In this document: piece by piece, positions 55,142-62,552 of the stretch | Position numbering within the stretch: position 1 is the stretch's first letter | Layout: each line of letters opens with the position of its first letter | Assembly: GCF_000785105.2 (NCBI RefSeq) | Contig: NZ_CP018906.1 | Span: 1,116,001-1,180,000 of the forward strand | Length of the DNA stretch: 64,000 bases | Source of the DNA: Lentilactobacillus curieae | Lineage (GTDB): Bacteria; Bacillota; Bacilli; Lactobacillales; Lactobacillaceae | Reading direction: 5' to 3' | The notes under the pieces: model-generated | Database searches by the model: none | Seen by the model: only the letters and a program-made list of their open reading frames with translations | What the model was told of the DNA's origin: nothing | Program-made: the position numbers and the translations under genes

Positions 55142-56149
55142 ATGTATTCTGCAAATAGTGAACGTTATAGTAATATGATTTATAACCGGGTTGGTAGGAG
55201 TGGTCTTAAGCTTTCTGCTTTGGGGCTAGGACTGTGGCATAATTTTGGTAGCGTTGATTCTTTTGAAAACCAAAAGGCAATTATCCATGAGGCGTTTGAT
55301 AAGGGAATTACCTACTTCGACCTTGCAAATAATTATGGGCCAATTCCAGGAAGTGCAGAGGAAAATTTCGGTCGCATAATGGCACATGATATGAAGGCGT
55401 ATCGAGATGAAATGATAATTTCATCTAAAGCTGGCTATGACATGTGGCCTGGTCCTTATGGTGAATGGGGTTCAAGAAAGAACATTATTGCGAGTGCAGA
55501 TCAGAGTTTGAAACGACTGGGCTTAGACTACGTTGATATTTTCTATTCACACAGGTATGATCCAGAAACACCGGTTGAGGAGACTGCTAGGGCGCTGAAT
55601 CAGTTAGTAAACTCCGGCAAGGCTCTTTATATTGGAATTTCTAATTATAATGGTGAGCAAACAGAGAGAATTGCAAAGGTATTCTCAGATTTAGGAACAC
55701 CATTTATTATCTCGCAACCTCAATATAATATGTTTCAACGCGGTTCTGAGAATGATTTATTTCCAGTCCTATCCAAGCTAAATAAGGCTGCCGTTGGATT
55801 TAGTTCACTTGCGCAAGGATTATTAACAGATAAATATCTTAATGGTATTCCGGAAGACTCTCGTGCCCATAAATCCACGAGTCCATTTTTAGGGGAAACA
55901 CAAGTTGATGAGACCCTCGCTGCCGTTAAACAGCTTAATGAAGTGGCCAATCGTAGAGGCCAGACTTTGGCAGAAATGGCTTTAGCATGGAATTTACGAA
56001 GACCAGAGGTAGCATCCGTGCTAATTGGCGCTAGCCGACCAGAGCAGATTGATGACAATGTTAAGGCGTTGGAGAATCTTGAATTTTCTGATGATGAATT
56101 GACTGAAATTGACTTAATTTTAGGCAAGCAACAAAAAATTGATTGGTAA
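55142..56149 (+). CDS. Aldo/keto reductase (YghZ-like)
   Basis: A 335-aa NADPH-dependent reductase. The N-terminus 'YSANSERYSNMIYNRVGRSG' and 'LGLWHNFG' resemble the YghZ/Gpr group acting on glyceraldehyde phosphate or methylglyoxal. Catalytic elements 'FDLANNYGP', 'IISSKAGY' and 'FYSHRYDP' are present. GGGAGAG precedes the start. It is the last gene of the alpha-galactoside operon. Confidence 0.9.
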   Translation: MYSANSERYSNMIYNRVGRSGLKLSALGLGLWHNFGSVDSFENQKAIIHEAFDKGITYFDLANNYGPIPGSAEENFGRIMAHDMKAYRDEMIISSKAGYDMWPGPYGEWGSRKNIIASADQSLKRLGLDYVDIFYSHRYDPETPVEETARALNQLVNSGKALYIGISNYNGEQTERIAKVFSDLGTPFIISQPQYNMFQRGSENDLFPVLSKLNKAAVGFSSLAQGLLTDKYLNGIPEDSRAHKSTSPFLGETQVDETLAAVKQLNEVANRRGQTLAEMALAWNLRRPEVASVLIGASRPEQIDDNVKALENLEFSDDELTEIDLILGKQQKIDW

Positions 56150-56151
56150 TA

Positions 56152-56199
56152 AAAAGGCGATAACTAGAATGTTTAACACGTTCTAATTATCACCTTTTT
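56152..56199. terminator. Bidirectional terminator
   Basis: AAAAGG(C)GATAA(C)TAGAA pairs with TTCTA(A)TTATC(A)CCTTTT, with T runs on both sides. It separates the alpha-galactoside operon from the convergent ArsR-type regulator. Confidence 0.88.
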
Positions 56200-57104
56200 T
56201 ATTGTGGCACAATATCTTTGTAATAGAATCTGGCTTTAATTCCTTGGTTATGGTTACCAAAATTCTTTCCGAAAATTGTACACCCACCAACGTTTTCAGA
56301 ACTATCTTTTACTTCAAATCTAAGGGGCCATGCGTTTTTTGTTAAATCTAGGTCACTTATTAATGTGTCGCTTGAACGTTGACCATCAATAAATGATCCG
56401 TGTTTTGAAATTCTAAAAGACTTTAACAGCCCATATTGGTTCATATCGTTATAAACCCAGTCCGGAGTGTATCTCCCACGAATATCTGAGAAATCACCAG
56501 GACTAGTCCAAGTCCCAATCTCCTGACCGTCCAGTGAAACGGTAATGTCAGATGGCCAGACATTATTTGAAAACGGAAATTCTGAACTGAGCTCAGCACT
56601 AAACTCAATCATTTCCAGCGACTGTTCATCAGTAAGATAATTAGGGACTTGGTATTCAACGAAACCCTTAGAAAACCAAATCATTCCAGCTGCATATCTA
56701 TCTGGATCCATGAAGTAACTTGGGTTATCTACCTTGCCAATAAAGCCATCTTGACCAGCTAGCCCGCAGGATGGGGTAACATCGTAAGCTGTATATTGGC
56801 CAATCGGAAGGTCAATTCGCCAATCTTTATATGGAATATAAAGTTGATTGGGGAATGAAATATTGATTTTATCAACCTGGAGTTTGGAAATTCGCTGAGT
56901 TCCTTTCTTTTCACGATCAATAATGTGAGCAGCTTCTAACTTATTTAGATGCATGATTGTGATTGCACTAGAAAGGTTGAGCTCCTTAGAAATCTCCCTG
57001 ACGTTCATTTTTCGTTCAGATAGTAACTGGATAATTTTGATTCGCACCGGACTATCTAATGCGGAGAAAACATTCAGCGAGTGATCTGAGATATCTATGT
57101 CCAT
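56199..57104 (-). CDS. ArsR-type HTH regulator with large C-terminal domain
   Basis: A 301-aa protein. Residues of about 8-80 form an ArsR-like winged helix ('VFSALDSPVRIKIIQLLSE', 'VREISKELNLSSAITIMHLNKL'). The remaining roughly 220 residues are an unusual beta-rich domain with 'WTSPGDFSDIRGRYTPDW' and conserved-looking aromatic and Asp residues, possibly a sugar sensor. The start at 57104 follows CGGAG. It is divergent from the GH51 gene, so arabino-oligosaccharide control is likely. Confidence 0.82.
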   Translation of the reverse strand: MDIDISDHSLNVFSALDSPVRIKIIQLLSERKMNVREISKELNLSSAITIMHLNKLEAAHIIDREKKGTQRISKLQVDKINISFPNQLYIPYKDWRIDLPIGQYTAYDVTPSCGLAGQDGFIGKVDNPSYFMDPDRYAAGMIWFSKGFVEYQVPNYLTDEQSLEMIEFSAELSSEFPFSNNVWPSDITVSLDGQEIGTWTSPGDFSDIRGRYTPDWVYNDMNQYGLLKSFRISKHGSFIDGQRSSDTLISDLDLTKNAWPLRFEVKDSSENVGGCTIFGKNFGNHNQGIKARFYYKDIVPQ

Positions 57105-57140
57105 ATTCCAACACTCCGTTCGTAATGATTTTATTAACAT

Positions 57141-57154
57141 TGTAATCGCTTACT
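57141..57154. promoter_or_regulatory. cre-like site upstream of the ArsR-type gene
   Basis: TGTAATCGCTTACT matches 13 of 14 cre consensus positions, 37 bp in front of the regulator's start codon. Confidence 0.6.
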
Positions 57155-57176
57155 TTAAGAATGTCTAATTTTCATT

Positions 57177-57219
57177 AACAAATAGACTTATATTCGTCCA
57201 AAAAAAGCCCTTATTTGTT
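57177..57219. promoter_or_regulatory. Spaced inverted repeat in the arabinosidase intergenic region
   Basis: AACAAATA (57177-57184) and TATTTGTT (57212-57219) are inverted copies with centres 35 bp apart, in the divergent region between the ArsR-type gene and GH51. They are candidate regulator half-sites. Confidence 0.4.
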
Positions 57220-57242
57220 GAAATAACGTTTACACGGCTGGA

Positions 57243-57256
57243 TGAAAGCGCTATAT
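57243..57256. promoter_or_regulatory. cre-like site upstream of the first GH51 gene
   Basis: TGAAAGCGCTATAT matches 12 of 14 cre consensus positions, about 80 bp before the GH51 start; an AACGTTTACA half-site stands just before it. Confidence 0.5.
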
Positions 57257-57336
57257 TAACGTTGTTAAAAATAATATCGATATTAATTAACATATTTATT
57301 TACAAGAGATTTTGTCATGAAGGGCAGGAATTATTA

Positions 57337-58791
57337 ATGACCATTGAATTGCTAACTAATAAAAAAGGCAATAAAATCAGCAAGTATATTTACGGTCAAT
57401 TTTCAGAACATCTTGGTCGCGGAATATATGAAGGCCTATACGTAGGTGAGGATTCGAAGATTCCTAATGTTAATGGGATGAGAACTGATGTTGTGGAAGC
57501 TTTGAAGCAGATCCACGTGCCAGTACTGAGGTGGCCAGGCGGATTGTTCGCAGACACTTATCATTGGAAAGATGGTGTGGGCCCTAAAGAAGGACGAAAA
57601 AAGATCGTTAACACCAATTGGGGTGATGTAACTGAAGATAACTCATTTGGTACTCACGAATACTTCGAATTGTTAAGACAGCTTGGGGCTGATTCTTATG
57701 TGGCTGCTAACATGGGAAGCGGAACAATTCAGGAAATGGCTGAATGGGTTGAATACATGACTATGGAAGGCGAGTCACCAATGGCAAATTGGCGTCGCGA
57801 AAATGGTCAAAACGATCCTTGGAAACTTAAGTTCTTCGGAATTGGAAACGAATCTTGGGGTGGCGGTGGAAATATGCGCCCAGAATATTACAGTGACCTT
57901 TACCGTCAATACCAAGCGTTTGTTCCTCAATACAACAAAGATGAACCTATTGTAAAGGTAGCTTGTGGACCTAATGAAGATGACTACGAGTGGACTGATA
58001 AGATCATGTCGATTGCCGGTGAATTTCTTGATGCAATTAGCCTTCATTACTATGACCTACCAACTAACACTTGGGGTGATGGTAATAAAGGTGATGCCAC
58101 AGGATTCCCAGAATCACAATGGGATTCAACAATGGTAAATGCTAAAAAGATGGATGAATTGGTAACTAAGCATTCAACAATCATGGATAAATATGATCCT
58201 GATAAACGTGTTAGTTTGTTCGTTGATGAATGGGGTATGTGGACTAACTCAGAACCTGGAACTAACCCAGGATTCCTATATCAACAAAACACGATTCGAG
58301 ATGCAATGGTTGCGGCAATCACTTTAAATATCTTCCACAAGCATTCAGATCGTGTAAGAATGGCTAATATTGCCCAGACAGTCAATGTATTGCAAGCCAT
58401 GATTTTAACTGATGGCGAAAAAATGATCAAAACTCCAACTTATTATGTATTCGATATGTATCAAAAGCATATGGATGCTGATTTGGTTGAAGGGTTTGGC
58501 GAAGAAATCGAAAATGTTTCTTACACCGCATCAATTAAAAATGGTGAATTAACAGTTTCAATAGTTAACTACGATAAGGATAAGTCCCAAGATATCGAGT
58601 TTGATCTCGATAACAAGTACAGTGATATCGTGTACTCAAAGGTAGTTACTGCCGATAAAATTGATTCTCATAACACATTTGATAATCCAGATGTAGTTAC
58701 AGAACAAGACTTTGATGGAGCCGAGTTATCAAATAATAAGGTTTCAGTAAAGATGGCACCAAAGAGTGTAGTAACAATCACTCTAAAGTAA
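57337..58791 (+). CDS. Alpha-L-arabinofuranosidase, GH51
   Basis: A 484-aa intracellular retaining glycosidase that removes L-arabinofuranose from arabino-oligosaccharides. The start at 57337 follows GGCAGGAATTATTA; an upstream frame lacks support. It has 'LRWPGGLFADTYHW', the acid/base Glu172 in 'GIGNESWGGGG' and the nucleophile Glu298 in 'FVDEWGMW'. It is the first gene of the arabinoside operon and is followed by a short terminator-like hairpin. Confidence 0.93.
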   Translation: MTIELLTNKKGNKISKYIYGQFSEHLGRGIYEGLYVGEDSKIPNVNGMRTDVVEALKQIHVPVLRWPGGLFADTYHWKDGVGPKEGRKKIVNTNWGDVTEDNSFGTHEYFELLRQLGADSYVAANMGSGTIQEMAEWVEYMTMEGESPMANWRRENGQNDPWKLKFFGIGNESWGGGGNMRPEYYSDLYRQYQAFVPQYNKDEPIVKVACGPNEDDYEWTDKIMSIAGEFLDAISLHYYDLPTNTWGDGNKGDATGFPESQWDSTMVNAKKMDELVTKHSTIMDKYDPDKRVSLFVDEWGMWTNSEPGTNPGFLYQQNTIRDAMVAAITLNIFHKHSDRVRMANIAQTVNVLQAMILTDGEKMIKTPTYYVFDMYQKHMDADLVEGFGEEIENVSYTASIKNGELTVSIVNYDKDKSQDIEFDLDNKYSDIVYSKVVTADKIDSHNTFDNPDVVTEQDFDGAELSNNKVSVKMAPKSVVTITLK

Positions 58792-58810
58792 GGATTTTTT
58801 CCTTATTTTT
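58789..58810 (+). terminator. Short terminator-like hairpin after GH51
   Basis: TAAGGA pairs with TCCTTA around five Ts, followed by TTTTT. The stem begins at the stop codon. It is weak and may only reduce readthrough. Confidence 0.55.
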
Positions 58811-58818
58811 CAAGAAAA

Positions 58819-58832
58819 TGAAAACGGTTACT
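58819..58832. promoter_or_regulatory. cre-like site upstream of the MFS carrier
   Basis: TGAAAACGGTTACT matches 13 of 14 cre consensus positions, about 20 bp before the carrier's ATG. Confidence 0.65.
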
Positions 58833-58851
58833 AACCTGGGGAGGGTTAATC

Positions 58852-60156
58852 ATGAACAAGAATTCTACCGATAAGGATACTGCTTCTGAAAACCGAGGAG
58901 TATCTGTTGGAGAAGTAACAAATGCAAACGTCACTAACGAACAGCAGCCAAAGTTCCCTAAACTATTTGGTTTAGCAATGTTTATTGGACCATTCGTTTG
59001 GTTGGCACCAGCTGGTAACGTTAGAAATACTTTATTGCCACAATATTTTAGCCAAATCGATCCTAGTGGAAAGGTTGCCGCAATTGCAATTTTAGCATCA
59101 GTAACATCAATCGTAGCTGCCGTTTCTAATATTTTATTCGGTGCTCTTTCTGATTTAACTAGAAGTAAGTTTGGTAAAAGAAAACCTTGGATTTTATTTG
59201 GTACGTTAATTGAATCAGGAATGATTTGCTTGGTTGCCAACTTAACTAACATGTTAGCAATTGTTATCTGTTGGGGTATCGTAGCTGCAGCCGAAAATGC
59301 CGTTGCCGCAGCCATGGTTGCCCAGGAAGCCGATCGAATTGCTCCTAAATGGCGGGGAACCATTTCAACATTATATGGATTGGGTTACACGGCAATCCAA
59401 GTTGTTGCAATGATTGCTGCTGGGTTCCTTTCAAATCCTAAACTTGGTATGTACGTAATGGCTGGAATTGGTTTTGGAATGGGTATCATCCATGTTCTGT
59501 TAGCTAAAGAGCCATCAAATCTCGATGAGCCCCGTGATAAGTTTAGTTGGTCAACAATCTGGACTCACTTCTCATTACCAACTTCAGGATCAAGAGACTA
59601 CTGGTTGGCCGTTCTTGGTAAGTTAGCAATGGTTATGGGTGGAACAATTACCAACGCATACATGCTGTTCGTTTTGACTGATTACATGAAGTTAAGTCAA
59701 GGAACAACTAGTAAGACATTAGCAACATTTGCGTCAATTCAATTAGTACTTGGACTTGTATTTACCGCGATTTCAGGACCTATTGCTGATAAGATGGGTA
59801 GATTGAAGTTACCTGTTGCCTTATCAACTGCTGTATTGGGAATTGGTCAATTCTTCCCATTCATTGCTCCTCATGTATGGACCTTGTATGCAATGACAAT
59901 TATGACTGCCATTGCCAATGGTGTTTACAATGCCGTTGATGGTGCTTTGAACTTAGCTGTTTTGCCTAACAAGGAAACTGCTGGTAAAGATATGGGATTC
60001 ATTAACTTGGCCAACACCTTGTCACAAATTGCTGGTACTGTGGTTGCCGGATTGATTGTTACTTATCTTGGCGGATATCGAGCAATCTTCCCATGCGCCT
60101 TTGCTATCAGTTTGTTAGGTGCAATTTTAATTATGTTCATTAAGAAAGTTAGATAG
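58852..60156 (+). CDS. MFS transporter, probable arabino-oligosaccharide carrier
   Basis: A 434-aa protein with a 35-residue charged cytoplasmic N-terminus and about twelve membrane helices. The loop motif 'GALSDLTRSKFGKRKPW' between helices 2 and 3 is typical of MFS/GPH-type sugar carriers. GGGGAGGG precedes the ATG. It lies between two GH51 genes, so it probably imports arabinose-containing oligosaccharides. The substrate is inferred from context only. Confidence 0.88.
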   Translation: MNKNSTDKDTASENRGVSVGEVTNANVTNEQQPKFPKLFGLAMFIGPFVWLAPAGNVRNTLLPQYFSQIDPSGKVAAIAILASVTSIVAAVSNILFGALSDLTRSKFGKRKPWILFGTLIESGMICLVANLTNMLAIVICWGIVAAAENAVAAAMVAQEADRIAPKWRGTISTLYGLGYTAIQVVAMIAAGFLSNPKLGMYVMAGIGFGMGIIHVLLAKEPSNLDEPRDKFSWSTIWTHFSLPTSGSRDYWLAVLGKLAMVMGGTITNAYMLFVLTDYMKLSQGTTSKTLATFASIQLVLGLVFTAISGPIADKMGRLKLPVALSTAVLGIGQFFPFIAPHVWTLYAMTIMTAIANGVYNAVDGALNLAVLPNKETAGKDMGFINLANTLSQIAGTVVAGLIVTYLGGYRAIFPCAFAISLLGAILIMFIKKVR

Positions 60157-60164
60157 TATTTGGT

Positions 60165-60206
60165 TAAAAAGGAATAATTTTAGACTGTTAAAATTATTCC
60201 TTTTTT
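60165..60206. terminator. Terminator after the MFS carrier
   Basis: A perfect stem of about 17 bp (AAAAAGGAATAATTTTA with its complement) around GACTG, then TTTTTT. Confidence 0.92.
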
Positions 60207-60227
60207 GCATTTAAGGAGTGTTTTGGG

Positions 60228-62552
60228 ATGTTCAAGTTCAAAATTAAAAACGTAACTGACGTTCAACTTAATGATCTTTATGGCATTTTTTTTGAGGACA
60301 TTAATCATGCGGCAGACGGGGGTCTATATGCGGAAATGGTGCAAAATAGGTCATTTGAGTTTGAACATGTGGATAATCAAGCTTATAAGCCTCTGTACTC
60401 CTGGAAAGTCAGTGGGACATTTCATTATTCTGTTGAGAGCAATGATTCGCTAGGTAGTCAAAATCTCCATTATCTGCACGTAGATTCAGGTAGTGGACCA
60501 GTAACGGTGACTAATTTTGGGTTTAATGATGGGATGGCCCTCACAATCCAAAGCCAATATGATTTTTCGTTGTTTGCTAATCCAAAGCAACCATTTGCAA
60601 TCGAGGTTATGCTAATTGATGATGAAAACAATGAAATAAGCCAGCGAGAGACGATTCAGATTTCGAAATTACGTTGGCAAAAATATCAATGTCGGTTAAC
60701 TGCGAATACGACAACTTCCAGAGGGCGATTAGTCTTAATAATCCCCAAAGGACAGGATGTAAACCTTGATATGATTTCGCTTTTTCCTGTTGATACTTTT
60801 AAGCATCGTAAAAATGGCGTCCGAAAAGATATTGCCAAAGTATTATTGGAAATGAAACCGAAATTCCTTAGATTTCCTGGTGGTTGTTTAGTGCACGACG
60901 GTACCTTGGATAAGGATGACCGTGACTCAATGTATAGATGGAAGAATTCGATTGGCCCAGTTGAGCATCGCCCAACGAGGAGAAACAAGTGGGGATATAA
61001 CCAAACTCTCGGATTGGGATTCTTTGAGTATTTTCAATTTGCAGAAGATATTGGCGCTAAGCCACTTCCGGTTTTGCCTGGTGGTTACGATCCTCATCAT
61101 CATCGAGCAGCCCCAATTAACAAGCTCAACGAGTGGGTTCAAGATGCATTAGATTTAATTGAATTTGCAAATGGTGGCACTAATACGACATGGGGATGTT
61201 TAAGGTCTGAAATGGGACATCCTGAACCATTTAACCTAGAGTATTTGGCAATTGGAAATGAGGAGGTAGGTCAAGAATTCTTTGATCGTTATCCAATCTT
61301 CCACAAAGCAATCAAGGAAAAGTATCCTGACATAAAACTAATCAATTCGAGCGGCCCATTTGCTTCTGGTAAGGAATTTAACAGAGGCTGGCAAAGTGCG
61401 GTAGCGAACGGCTCGGATTTTGTAGATGAACATTTCTACATGGCACCAGACTGGTTTTATGCGAATTACTCACGCTATGATAATTACGACTCTAACGGAC
61501 CCAAGGCGTTTATTGGGGAATATGCGTCAAAGGCTAACCGTTGGGAAAATGCCCTGGCCGAGGCAGCATTTATGACTTCATTAGAGAAAAATGCAAATAA
61601 GGTTGGACTAGCTTGCTACGCTCCTTTATTGGCAAACATTGCTTACGTTAATTGGTCTCCAGACTTGATTTTCTTCAACCAAAAGGAAGTTTGTCCGAGT
61701 GTCAATTACTATGTCCAAAAGGCATTTATGAATTTTCAAGGGACAAACGATGTTGCTTATGAGGTTTCTGGCGAGCAAAGGAATAAAGTACTTAAGGAAA
61801 ATAAATTTGGTGGCACCATCGGACTAGAAGGAGACAATGCGGATGTTGAATTTTATGGTGCAACTCTAACTAACTACGAAGATAACTTAACTTATCATTT
61901 AGATTCTGCGACGATAAGTGATAAGAACCACATTGATTTATTCAGTATTGATAGCCAATCCTATGGCATCAAATTCAAAGCAAAACGAATTGGTGGTAGA
62001 TCTGATAAGGGATTCCACTTGGCATTTAGCAAGCAAGGCGTGAATAATCAATTTCAATGGATTCTGGGTGGTTGGGAAAATCAGGATTCAATCATCAGAC
62101 AGTTAGGTTCAGGAAATGATCAAAGTGAATGGGATCAATGCGCTTGGTCAATGGAAACAAACAAGGAATATCAGTTTGAAATTCAGGTGAGAAAACGAAA
62201 CGTCAAGACTTATATTGACGGGGAAATAATGAATGATATCGACATATCACCATCCGTTATTCACTCGCTTTACCATAATTTAGTTTTTGATAAGAATAAC
62301 AAAGAATATTATTTAAAATTGGTAAATGTAACGAATGATTCATTTGATGTTTCTTTAGATGATCCAATCTTTGTTGGTGCAAAGATTCATGAACTATCAG
62401 GTGATCCAAAATCTGAAAATTTGACTGGGCAGGAAAATGTTCTAAGCCAAAAAGAGTATGAAGTTGATAGCTTAAAAGTTGAGGTTCCAAAATATTCGGT
62501 GATAATTGTAGAAAGCCAACCACAGATTGATGGGAGTTATAAAAATGATTAA
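60228..62552 (+). CDS. Multidomain alpha-L-arabinofuranosidase, GH51-like
   Basis: A 774-aa enzyme without signal peptide. The N-terminus 'DLYGIFFEDINHAADGG' begins the catalytic barrel. A CBM-like insert (residues of about 60-190) follows, then the acid/base Glu345 in 'AIGNEEVG' and nucleophile Glu431 in 'AFIGEYAS'. Residues of about 560-680 resemble a concanavalin-like/DUF1080-type domain ('VEFYGATLTNYEDNL'). AAGGAG precedes the ATG. It overlaps the GH127 gene by 8 bp. Confidence 0.9.
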   Translation: MFKFKIKNVTDVQLNDLYGIFFEDINHAADGGLYAEMVQNRSFEFEHVDNQAYKPLYSWKVSGTFHYSVESNDSLGSQNLHYLHVDSGSGPVTVTNFGFNDGMALTIQSQYDFSLFANPKQPFAIEVMLIDDENNEISQRETIQISKLRWQKYQCRLTANTTTSRGRLVLIIPKGQDVNLDMISLFPVDTFKHRKNGVRKDIAKVLLEMKPKFLRFPGGCLVHDGTLDKDDRDSMYRWKNSIGPVEHRPTRRNKWGYNQTLGLGFFEYFQFAEDIGAKPLPVLPGGYDPHHHRAAPINKLNEWVQDALDLIEFANGGTNTTWGCLRSEMGHPEPFNLEYLAIGNEEVGQEFFDRYPIFHKAIKEKYPDIKLINSSGPFASGKEFNRGWQSAVANGSDFVDEHFYMAPDWFYANYSRYDNYDSNGPKAFIGEYASKANRWENALAEAAFMTSLEKNANKVGLACYAPLLANIAYVNWSPDLIFFNQKEVCPSVNYYVQKAFMNFQGTNDVAYEVSGEQRNKVLKENKFGGTIGLEGDNADVEFYGATLTNYEDNLTYHLDSATISDKNHIDLFSIDSQSYGIKFKAKRIGGRSDKGFHLAFSKQGVNNQFQWILGGWENQDSIIRQLGSGNDQSEWDQCAWSMETNKEYQFEIQVRKRNVKTYIDGEIMNDIDISPSVIHSLYHNLVFDKNNKEYYLKLVNVTNDSFDVSLDDPIFVGAKIHELSGDPKSENLTGQENVLSQKEYEVDSLKVEVPKYSVIIVESQPQIDGSYKND

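Noticed and set aside
60916-61152. Alternative frames inside the large GH51 gene.
   Set aside because: They are shadows of a long gene with intact catalytic motifs.
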